Under the pieces are notes generated by a model. The model was not told the origin of the DNA. It ran no database searches and saw only the letters and a list, made by a program, of their open reading frames with translations. From NCBI GenBank assembly GCA_010909165.1, contig VJWM01000178.1:372001-436000 (forward strand): 64,000 bases of DNA, given 5' to 3'. The position numbers and the translations under genes are program-made. Within the stretch, counting starts at the first letter, position 1; each line of letters begins with the position of its first letter. This document shows positions 1-10,529 of this stretch, one piece after another. The stretch comes from Anthoceros angustus (taxonomy: Eukaryota; Streptophyta; Anthocerotopsida; Anthocerotales; Anthocerotaceae).

Positions 1-2684
1 AGAAGAAGCGCAGGAGCTGGTGGGAGGTTTGCGAGCACAGCCTCCTGGCCTCTCCTCTGCTCTGCTCTCCTCCCCTCCCCTCCCCTCTCCTCTCCCCTGC
101 TCTCCTTTCCTTTCCTCTCCTCTCCTCTCCTCTCCTTTTCACTGGGGAGCACGCCAAGAGCAGCGGCCGAGAAGGCGCTGATGGCAATGAATGAAGGAGG
201 CAGAGGCGGCAGCAGCAGGACCAGCTGCAAATCGCAAGCGACGGCAGCAGAAGATCCGGCTGCAGGCTGCAGGCTGCAGGCTGCAGGCTGCGGGCGCACA
301 GGTTGCGAGCGGAGAGGGGGATGCGGGGAGCAGGGCAGGGGTGAGCTCTAGATGCGGTGCAGCAGCAGAAGACGCGCAAACGTCACAGGCGCGGAGGAGG
401 CGGCGTTGAGAGATTGGGCCAGAATTGAGGGTGGAGGTCGGGGATGGCAGCAGGCGTGCGCGTTGGGCAAACCTGGAGCGGGCATTGAAGTAGGAAGGTG
501 GCAGGCCAGCTCCGTCCGTCCTGTCCTGTCCTGTCCCGTGCCGTCCGTCCCGTGCGGGATAGGCTAGAGACGAAGGCGGGCCGGGGCCGGGGCCGGGGCC
601 GGGCGCCGGGCAGCACCTGGCCGGGCCGGGCTGGCCGGCCCAGCCCGGCCGGGCTGTTTGCCCTAGACTAACTCTAACTTAGCGCGCGAAAGCGGGAACA
701 GGAGCCCTGAGGCGGTGGTCGTTGGCGCTGGTCGTTGGGATCATGGATGGAGATGCAGGCGGGAGGAGTCGATCATCCATCGTCGATCGTCGATCCGGCA
801 ACGCCATTCTAAATCTACATCGGGCAGGGGGGACTGGGTTGCATTATTGAGTGACAAATGCGGCAAGTGCAAAGGGCGTGGACAACACAACAGCCCAACA
901 GCCCCAGGGGTGTGTAACCCGTAACGCTCGACAGTGGCAGTGGCGGGGTGGGTTTGTAACTTTGTCGGGACAACCTGACAGCCGGGCCCGGTTCGAACTC
1001 GAACCCGGCGCGGACTCTGCTTCCGCTTCTGACCACGGCAGCGGTTACAGTACGCAGCGCTGTGGTTGGGCACAAAGTATTTGACTTATGGGCGAGCTCC
1101 GGGCGCGAAGCCGAAGCCGAGGCCGAGGCCGAGGCCGGGCACGCTGGAATCTTCCAGCGGCCTCGGCAGGGCAGGGTTGGGGGGACTCGCGCGCGGAGCA
1201 GTAATATGTAATATCGGCGTAAGCACGTCTGTGCTGGCGCTGGCGCTGGCGCTGGCGCTGGCACGGACGTGTGAAAAGGGGCTATGTGGTTCGAGGTTGA
1301 GGGTGGCGATGCTGCTGTCCCTGCAGCTCCGACAGGCCTGGCCCCCCTGCCTGCTTTGCTGCTTGCCGCTTGCCTGTGGCGACTGTGGCTGTGGCTGTGG
1401 CTGTGGCTGTGAACTCAGCGCAAGCGGATTCCTTTAGGTTAAGTGGGGGCCCACTGAGGCCGCCTAAGTGGGGGCCCAGCCGGGCGGATGATCATCATTC
1501 AAGCATGACAGGATTGTTAAGGACACGCGTCTGTGGCAGAGGGGCAGCGGGGCATAGGCCAGAGGCAGGGGCAGAGGCAGAGGCGTAACGGGACGTGGCG
1601 CTCTCCCAACCGTCCCGTAACCCCGTTCCCGCTTCCTCCCCTGCCGTTACGTTACGCTGCACCAGCGTACTGTAACGTCTCTCACAGCGCTGCTCCTCTC
1701 CGCTGCTGCTGCTGCTGCTGCTGCTTCTGCTTCTGCTCTGTTTTGTGCTGCACTGACTTAATCTTTTAGTCCACAAAGATGGCTGTGAATATGGAGACTT
1801 TGCTGTGCAGTAATTGCTTTCCCTTACCATTTTATCTTTTTCTTTGCCTTGGCCATGCCTCGCCTTCCCTTGCCTTGCCCTGCCCTGCCTTGCCCTGCCC
1901 TGCCCTTCCCTGCCCTGCCTTGCCCTGCCCTGCCTTGCCCTGCCTTGCATTGCCCTGCCTTGCTCTGCAGCTCACCGTACTCAAAAGACTAATAAGGCAC
2001 GGGCACAGGTGAGGAGAGGAAGTTTGCAATTGCGTCTGCGTTTGAGTGTGCGTCTGCTCTCCTGACACGCTGCTGCACACAGTCTGGCTGCAGCGAGGAG
2101 CAGGAGAGGCCAGTCAAGGGGAGATGAGAAGGGCCCCTAGGGGACCCTGGTCAATCAATGAGTTTTTTAGAGGGGACGGGGAGGCTTGAGGGGATGCTGG
2201 TGCCCATGGAGGCCCCATTCCGATGGCCCGGGATCGGGAGGGAATGGTTACTTTATCGCACCGACCATTCCCGATTCTACAGCGCGGGTGGCAGCACAGC
2301 CCAGCCCAGCCCAGCCCAGCAAGATCCAGTGGGTGGACACAGGCAGGCGCATCATTTTTATTGCGGTGGTGGGGCGGCCCAGGTGCAGGTCCAGGCGAGA
2401 GTGAAGAGACTAGTCCGTCCCTGTAGGCTGTTACCACCCCGCTCGCTGTGCTGCGAGGTGGAGGTCCGGGTTCTGGTCCAGGTCCAGGTCCAGGTCCAGG
2501 CCAGGCCCAAGCCAGGCCGAGGCCGGGCCACCGGCCGGACTGCAGCTGCAGCTGCAGAGCTGGGCAAGTGCGATGGTCGGTTTTCGATGCAGATTTTGGT
2601 GTACTTGCGTGAGAAGGCAGATAGCTATATAGATAGATGGACAGAAAAGATACATGATAAGCGGAGGGTGAGCAGCGTAGGTGT

Positions 2685-2731
2685 AGGAGTCGGAGTCGGA
2701 GTCGGAGTCGGAGTCGGAGTCGGAGTCGGAC
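2685..2731. repeat. (GTCGGA)n microsatellite
   Basis: About seven head-to-tail GTCGGA hexamers, preceded by degenerate GTAGGT/GTAGGA versions. Being a multiple of three it gives open dipeptide frames on both strands, which I do not regard as coding. Confidence 0.85.
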
Positions 2732-3127
2732 AGCCTTCTGTCAAGAGAGCGTAATGGAATGGAATGGAATCAAACAAACCGGTGTCCAGTGCAGTGCAGC
2801 GTCTGGTCTGGCGTGGCGTGGTCCTGGCCGGCCTGGGGCCTGGCATGGGGCCCCTGCCAAAATGGTTACAGCAGCAGCTGCAGCGCTTGCTGGAACATGA
2901 TTTTTTACCTCGTAGAGCGACCCAGTCTTTGTCTAGAGAGGTTAACAAGACATGATGATCTAGAGAGACGAATTTGAGCGAGGCCGAGGGCCGAGGGCCG
3001 AGGACCGAGGGCCGAGGGCTCAGGGCGGGAGCAGCTGGTGGACGAACGGAGTGTGTCGTCTTGCAGCCGTTTTCTTATTGCCTTTAGGCGTGGTGTGTAC
3101 TTGCAGGGGGCCAGTGGCCCCCCTGTT

Positions 3128-3175
3128 GCAGGTTGCAGGCTGCAGGCTGCAGGCTGCAGGCTGCAGGCTGCAGGC
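3128..3175. repeat. (GCAGGCT)n minisatellite
   Basis: Six to seven copies of a 7-base unit containing a PstI-like CTGCAG core. The same unit forms an independent array at 258-290, so the repeat has either been seeded twice or duplicated and lost its flanks. Confidence 0.85.
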
Positions 3176-4970
3176 CAGGCTGCTTTTGCACTCGCAAAGC
3201 TTCTAGAGCGTCGTCCAGAGGGCGTGGCCTGTAGCCTGGCTTTCTCGTGCTTTGTCCTCTACTCTTGTCTAATGCAACCTTTGCCTCAGGGCTCTCAGCC
3301 TGGGACACTCATAGGCTGCCTTCACTTTTCCTTCCAGTGCCTGCAGTCCCTTCCAGGCTTCGATGCGATCCTCCCCTGTCACCGAAGCTGCAAGTAATAA
3401 GTGCCCGCTTCGTACTGTACCCTTTTTCTTCTTCAAGGCAGGCGCCGCACCGCACCTCCTCCTGCTCCTGCTTCTTAATCCTTTTCGGCATACGTATATG
3501 GTATGCCATGGACGCAATGGGCAGTGAGTGGCACGCAATAGGCATGCTTACACGTGAATAAAGAAGGCATATTCAAAGTTTGGGAGCAAGTGAAATGCTC
3601 GTGCACAACTAGCCAGGCCACAGCTGTCATGGGCTTGGCTTCTCCTCGGAACAACACGACAGAAACTGAAGCAAGCAACCCTGCAAGCCTGCAAGCCTGC
3701 AAGCCTGGAGCGCCGGGGGAAAGAGAGAAAGGAGAAAATCATGCGGCACGTCTTGTGTGCCACAGCCGCCTTATCGTGTTCATAGCCTATCAGCGCAAGC
3801 TCGGTTTTTATTCTCCTCAGTCTCAGTCTCAGTCCCCCGGAGTCCGGGACTCCCACTCCGGAATCCGGGGCCTGTAAAGTTTTGGCGTCCTTCTCCGCTG
3901 CCAGCGGACGGACTGTGACGCAAGTACGCTTACATAACTGCAGGTCACATTGTGGTAGATGCCAAGTACAAGCCCACTTTCCACCATGCAAAACGCCCAC
4001 CGCCGCCCACTCTCCAGTTTCTGCCCTTTTTCTGAGTAAAAACCTTTCCTATAAAATCTAACACTTTCTACACGGAGTGTAGCGTCAAACTTGCCTTATA
4101 TGTATCTCTTACCAACATGATTTTTGTGGAGATAGACCCATCAGTTAAGTTGTGGTCGACCATGTGAGCAGAAATGTATCACGGTATGATTCGTACCTAG
4201 ATTGACAGCTCACTCAACCACCTTGTAAGAGAGAAAGAGACGTGAGATGTGGGTACACTAATTATTGTCTTTTAAGTTCACGTGAAGTGTACGATCCGAG
4301 TTATTTTTCTTCAATATCGTCCATCCTATCCAAGAGTCGTCCACGTCCATTCTATCCAAGAACCGTTGGTTTCTCTTCTCTATCTCTTCCGACAATTTTC
4401 GGTCTCCATGTATGTATGAGCAGCTAGATCTCAACTTTGCAAGATATGAAGGTGTGAAAAAAACACTAAAGCCATATATCCACAAGTTGGTAGTGAGGAC
4501 AAAGAAAACAAACCCAACCAAGCGCAGCATCTAGGGAACGATGATATAGAAAATGATTAGCGAAGCAAGAGGCGGGACAAAAGGCATGTTGCTTACCAGG
4601 GAAACATATTTGTCTGGGTGAAGGGAGGAGGTTGAATGCGGGAGATGTGGTTTAAAAATGGAGGGGAGGAATGTTTGTCCGAAGGCGAAGGCTCCCAGGC
4701 TGCCAGGCTCCCAGGCTGCCGGGCTCCCAGGCTCCCAGGCTCCCAGGCTCCCTGGGCACCAGGTGATAACGATGACAGCACGGCGGGGCAGAGCCCTTTG
4801 GAGCCAACCAAAGCCAAAGGCTAAGGAGATGGGAAGGGACAGGCCACGGCCCCACGGACGAGCGAACGAAGGAACGGACGGACCGGCCTTTGCTTTTTGA
4901 CGGATGTCAACAGCGCCCGTCCGTGTGGTGTTCCGGGATTAGGGGATTAGGTTAGCTGCAGCCTGCCTGC

Positions 4971-6238
4971 GGCCGCTGCCGCTGCCGGGTGGTGCGTTAC
5001 GGAGTTAGGCAGCTGCGTGCCGCCATGAGCTGGCGAATGCGGCTTGAGAGAGACAGTGGGACGAAGGAAGCTTGGCAGGGCAGTTGAAAGGAAGCCCTAG
5101 TTCGCGGCAAGCCCTAATTCGTGGAGTCGGGACGGGACGAGACGAGACGAGACGAGACGAGGCGAGACGGATCTGTTGGCGGTGGCGGGGTGGCGGGTGC
5201 GATGTCCGCGCCCAAGGCGTTAGCTTTGACTGATGAGAGGAGAGGAGAGGAAAGATCTGATGGGAGGGCGCCAGCGGCCAGCGGCCAGCGGCCAGCCGGC
5301 GCGAGTCGCGAGTCGCAAGTCGCGCATCAAGGGGCCATGATCCATCCCATGTGTGAACCCATGTGGGGCCGAGAAGGATCGTTTTCACACCAGCGGGTGA
5401 CAGCAGCCCGCGGCAAGAGTCTACCACACGCTTCTGCCAGCCCATTCAACTGAAAAGGGGAGCGCCGAGGACGACGCAAAACTGCTCCAGACGACAGGGC
5501 AATGGAAGCCTGTTTGGACTGTTGGACGCAAAGCAAAGCAAAGCAAAGGAAAAGGGAGATGGGCGGTACTGGCGCGCCACGTTCTAGGCCGGGCCACCGG
5601 CCGCTGCCGCTGCCGGGTGGTGCGTTACGGAGTTAGGCAGCTGCGTGCCGCCATGAGCTGGCGAATGCGGCTTGAGAGAGACAGTGGGACGAAGGAAGCT
5701 TGGCAGGGCAGTTGAAAGGAAGCCCTAGTTCGCGGCAAGCCCTAATTCGTGGAGTCGGGACGGACGAGACGAGACGAGACGAGACGAGGCGAGACGGATC
5801 TGTTGGCGGTGGCGGTGGCGGGTGCGATGTCCGCGCCCAAGGCGTTAGCTTTGACTGATGAGAGGAGAGGAGAGGAAAGATCTGATGGGAGGGCGCCAGC
5901 GGCCAGCGGCCAGCGGCCAGCCGGCGCGAGTCGCGAGTCGCAAGTCGCGCATCAAGGGGCCATGATCCATCCCATGTGTGAACCCATGTGGGGCCGAGAA
6001 GGATCGTTTTCACACCAGCGGGTGACAGCAGCCCGCGGCAAGAGTCTACCACACGCTTCTGCCAGCCCATTCAACTGAAAAAAGGGGAGCGCCGAGGACG
6101 ACGCAAAAACTGCTCCAGACGACAGGGCAATGGAAGCCTGTTTGGACTGTTGGACGCAAAGCAAAGCAAAGCAAAGGAAAAGGGGAGATGGGCGGTACTG
6201 GCGCGCCACGTTCTAGGCCGGGCCACCGGGCCGCTGCC
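4971..6238. repeat. Tandem duplication, two 0.63-kb units
   Basis: Unit 1 (4971-5598) and unit 2 (5599-6238) start at the same GGCCGCTGCC sequence and run in the same orientation with a 628-base period. They are almost identical. The differences I see are small indels in a GACGA array (near 5137-5165 and 5764-5790), in a GGCGGTGG run and in A-runs near 5452 and 6079. A further start of the unit is visible at 6228. The same minus-strand open frame of about 145 codons occurs in both copies, but that follows from DNA identity and it matches no family I know. Confidence 0.9.
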
Positions 6239-9200
6239 CAAAAGCCTGACAGGGATCGACCTCAGCCTGCACTCCATCCACTCCCCTTGCCCTGCTCGCC
6301 CATGACATGCGGGCACAACCAGAAACTCACATCTCTCACACACGCCTCGCGCACCTCCCGACTCCACTGTAACAGATAATGCGATGGGCATTCATGGCGG
6401 ACATGGAAATGGGACCAGCCAGCAGCCAGCAGCCAGCCTTTGCCCTGGGCCTTCCAGCCATCCAGCCAGCCTAGGGCCCTAGCCAGGCATGGCCTACAAT
6501 CAAGGCCGGGCTCCCAGGGACAAGAGCATGATACGCCGCGCCATCACTTCGACTCATCAAACCGCTCTTGTCTCCCCGCCACGAGGTCTTTGCTGATTAC
6601 TCCCTGGGCCATCATCATCATCAATATATTCCTGCCCTATTCAAGGCATCACACCACATCCCAGTGCATTGCACTGTCTGCCCTACCTCTCTCCTCCTTT
6701 CCCACCTACGAGGCTACGACATACAAATTGCAGCAGAAGCCGCAGCAGCAGCAGCGGCAGGCGCAGGAGCATCCAATGGCAGTGCCTCATTCTTTGTATG
6801 ATTTTGGTATTTGGCCATGGTAATGCGTGTGGCATATGCTGCTCAGTCTCTCTGCGGAATGAGAATGCAGAGCGTCGGGCTAGATACTGCAGATATGGAA
6901 TTATTGCGCCACAACTCCCTACTCATACCACGCCTGTGACCTCTGTCCTTCCCGCACTTCACTGCATTGAAACCGTAACTTCATGCATGTCTGCCAGAAT
7001 CTGCAACAGCTGATGCTGTTGATGATCTCACAGGCCGGGAGACCCAGTCCAAGCTAAAAAGAAGCCTTGCCTTGCCTTGCCTTGCCTTGCCTGCTGCAGC
7101 AGAGGCATCCTCTCGTACATGCATGAAATATTTTTGTATTTCCCGTTGCTCATGGCGCCTGCACAGGTTTCCGTTACATCCAAAGCAAGCTGCTGGTGCT
7201 GCAGGTGCAGGTGCAGATGCAGATTGCATGGCAGGGGAGGGCTAATTAATCCATGCGCCTTGTGTTGGTGCGAACTCCACAGCTTCTTTGTTTGCTTCAT
7301 GCTCATTGCTGGATGCTGATTCCTCACCGTGTAGGAGTGTGAAGCCTGTTCGCCACAACACCCACCCCCATAAAGGGCCTCATTCATAGCCGCAGGGAGG
7401 TGTGACGCGGCCCGTTCTTGGCTGTTAGGGAGAAGCCCAGCATTGATTTCCACACCCTGCGTCCAGCAGGCCAGCCGGCCAGCCAGCCAGACGCACGCAG
7501 CGGCACTCCTGCACCTTGTTCCGTTAGCTAACTGTGGTAAGCATGGCAGTGAGCGGCCCGTTTCTGGCCTCACCTGCCTGCCTGCTCCGTTTGCAAGACG
7601 CTGCCGTTCGTACGGCTCTCTCATGACGCTGCCGTTGCTGGCGCACAGCTGGGATGCATACAACATTCAACATGTCCAGGCTCCCCCACAACCCCGCGCT
7701 CCAGCTCCAGCTCGAGCTGCAGCCTGCTGCCTGCACTCGTGAACTCGTGTTGTGGAGTGGACCCCATGGCATCCAATCCGCGGCCTCGTCTCCAGGCTGC
7801 TTCGAGTTCTGCACTCCTGCACACCCATTTACACCAAGGCTCTAGGCTGTAGCATGTCATGACGGTCCGGGCCCGGCCGCAGAATCATCAGCCTCCCATC
7901 ATGCACTTTCTCCCTCACCACATGCAAGCAAGGAACGAAGCTGCAACAAAGCTTTCATGCAAGGAAAGGAAAGGAGTGGCTGATGAATTAGGTCATGCAT
8001 CATCGCCCAGTTTCCGTGGCACTGTCCCGACTCCCACTCCGGTGCATGCTGGTACACACCATGTGGTATTGTACACTGCAGTTGGGCCCATCGGGATTTA
8101 TATCCCCGCCGTATGCCCCATTCATGGCCTGCACCACCGCCCTAGGTCGCTTGGCCGCTTCTACCATGGGTTCACACACTCGTAGGTTGCTTCTTCCGCT
8201 TCTCCTTCTTCTTCTTCCTTCTTCTTCATGGCCATGGCCACATGCATGCATTCCTTTTCCTTTTCCTTTTCACGGATCGCGGCTGCTGCTGCTGCAAGCC
8301 AAGGACTAGAATAGTGTAGAACTCTCAAGCATATCCGATTCGCAAAGTGAGTGGTGGTGGGTGTGTGTTCAGCCCAAAAGCTCCCAGTGCCTCTGCACTT
8401 TTCTCAAGTTCCACAAAGCCTGGGACAGTGAGTTTGTTCCCCGGTTGACTGGCTTTTGCTTTCTTAGACTTTGTCCTGCCATTGCCTCAATCATCACTTG
8501 TTTACTGTTTTCCTCCCGGATGAGATGATTGTTCCCCCTCCACACACAAACACACATTGCTCAACAAAACACCCTGCTGCAACCCGCAGAGGGCTTCCGT
8601 CTTCCTGGTCCTTCCATAACAAAAGAGCATTACAAATCTCCTCCTCGTCACCATGTCTCCTTCCTTCCTCGCAAAACCGCAGCAGCTCTGCCCACCCTCC
8701 CACACTGTCCACTAAATCGGCTACAAAATGCGTGTGCCCAAAGTACACACCGCACTAAAACCAGCCATGTCCCATGTCCAGCTTAGATCAGGACACATAA
8801 CTCCCCCCCTCCTGGAGCCCACAACAAACACTTGCGTCCTTGTCTCCTCCCAGCCCCGCAAGTACAGCCTGCGCTGCACCTGCACCCATCAGAGGGGCCG
8901 AGGCAGCGGACCCGGAGGGGGATGGGGAAGGGGACGCGGAGCGCTCCATGCATGTGAGTGGATCCATCCCGGCCTCCAGGCGCCCATGATGAATGCATGT
9001 GCACATGTGTGGAATCGGATGCATTCCATACATGCTAAACAAAAGTGGGAAACTCATCAGAGAGCAGACGTCACAACAGGAGTCGCCGTCCGCGGGCCTC
9101 TTTCTCCTCCGGCCCACGGATGCGTGGAAAAGGAGCTCATTCAAACCCGCCTGCCCACTTTCCGCTCCCCGATCTTCTTGCCAGTTGCCCACCGCTTCTT

Positions 9201-10529
9201 CCTTTCCCTCATCAATCACGGCCCTTTCTCGCGCTCCTTGTGATCGTCGCTTCCGGTGCGTGGTCCTCTCAGGCCCTCCATCCCGGAATATCAAGTCAAG
9301 TCATTCAACTCATTCGACTCCCAGCCCATTAATGGCGGATCAGGACTGCCCACAGGATCGGTACCAGCCATTCAATCGCTCTAGGTACGCACCTTCAATG
9401 GCCGGGCCCTTTTTCCATCCACGATTTTGCCAACCCTGTTAACACTTCACCTTCCTTCCTTCTTTCCCAAGTTCGCCATCCCCGCTTCGGGCTTCAGGCT
9501 CCTGCGCACTCCTCTCCTCTCCTGTTCTGTTCTGTCCCGTCCTGCCTGCCAGTGCCAGCTTCCATGGCCTGATGGGATTACATAGCTAGTCAACTTCACT
9601 GATGCTTGCTCCTGGGCACAACGCAAAGCTACACGCACCATGTGACCATGCCCATGATGTGTGGATAAGCAGAGCACAAATTACCTGACCCGGTGCTCAG
9701 CCGTGTGTCACTCATCACCGGGGTCGACATGCTTTGCACTTGCCGGGATCAGTAGGCAGCTGTCGCCCACACGCACCCGTGCCTGTCGCTTGCCAGAAAA
9801 TTACAGCCGCATAACACTACATTGGTGCCGCAGTCCTGCACACCATGACACAGCTCCGGGGACTCCGGAGGTGCCTTCTACACGATTAATGCGTTGACAA
9901 GTTCCATGATTAAGAGGCCCATGATCATAACCACTTCAAGCTTACACTTTGATCAACGACCTTCACCCTCAGGCTGCTGATGCACGCCCGACTGTAGATG
10001 CAAAGCTTCGACCTGGAGATGGCACTGCGATGTACAAATCTGAGTACTGTCTGGGAGACATGCACTGAACTTGAACTTGTCAGATTCATCCAGCATGCTC
10101 CAACCAGTCCACACGTTTGTGCTGGATACCGAAATGCTGATTGCCAGACACAAAATCTCTTCATGACAGAGTATGACTTCCCATTCACACTCGCTATCGG
10201 GGCTCACAATTCAGATTCCTGCCTCCTGACATACAGGGACAGCTACAGCGTGATCGAGTCAAGCCCAGGGCCTTCCTGTGTGAGATCAGGACAGACAACA
10301 CTTGATCACAAAGACGCACTTCTTGCAGAGGCCCCAAGCACCTGCACACACTGCCCACACCTGGCATCTTTGCTTCACTAGCGCTGCCATGCAAGCCTTC
10401 TACGGTGGCAGCAGCTGGGACCTCGAACAAGCAGCATAGGTGTAAGCATGAATCGACCTGAAAGCTGCTGGCTCATTGTAAACCATTAGCTCTGCAATGG
10501 AGGAAAAAGAGATTTTCATCGATATTTTG
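6239..10529. other. Long stretch without a recognisable gene
   Basis: Unique, C- and T-rich DNA with small simple repeats (CCTTG units at 7063-7092, TTCTTC near 8205-8228, TTTTCC near 8250-8271). Open frames on both strands are short, of skewed composition and match nothing I recognise. The last part, just left of 10530, is expected to hold the 3' untranslated region of EME1. Upstream control regions of a gene left of the window could lie here, but I see no signal that shows it. Confidence 0.5.

Larger units (their letters stand above)
1..4960. repeat. Gene-free mosaic of many different short tandem repeats
   Basis: No reading frame here resembles a protein family, and the open frames follow the repeats. 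The DNA is studded with unrelated microsatellite and minisatellite arrays. Clear ones are a TCTCC-type pyrimidine tract (about 60-140), CTGCAGG units (258-290 and again 3128-3175), GGGGCC/CCGGG units (578-650), GCCGAG (1095-1138), GCTGGC (1228-1262), TGTGGC (1384-1411), CTG (1700-1737), CCTGC/CCTTGC (1866-1972), CAGCC (2297-2322), AGGTCC (2474-2500), GTCGGA (2685-2731), GAGGGCC (2977-3020), CTGCAAGC (3678-3706) and CCAGGCT (4688-4752). Unit length is mostly 5 to 8 bases. The stretch 3900-4600 has few repeats and nothing recognisable in it. Confidence 0.8.

Noticed and set aside
985-1012. Another GGTTCGAA-type sequence, possible tRNA
   Set aside because: It is part of an imperfect palindrome (CCGGGTTCGA repeated inverted) with no tRNA fold around it.
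1495-2080. Long minus-strand frames rich in Gly, Arg and Gln (GQGKARQG-like)
   Set aside because: They translate the CCTGC repeat array and carry no other protein signal.
4971-6210. Minus-strand open frames of about 145 codons present in both units of the 628-bp duplication, at first sight a conserved gene pair
   Set aside because: Their similarity is explained by the DNA duplication itself. Composition is skewed and there is no family resemblance.
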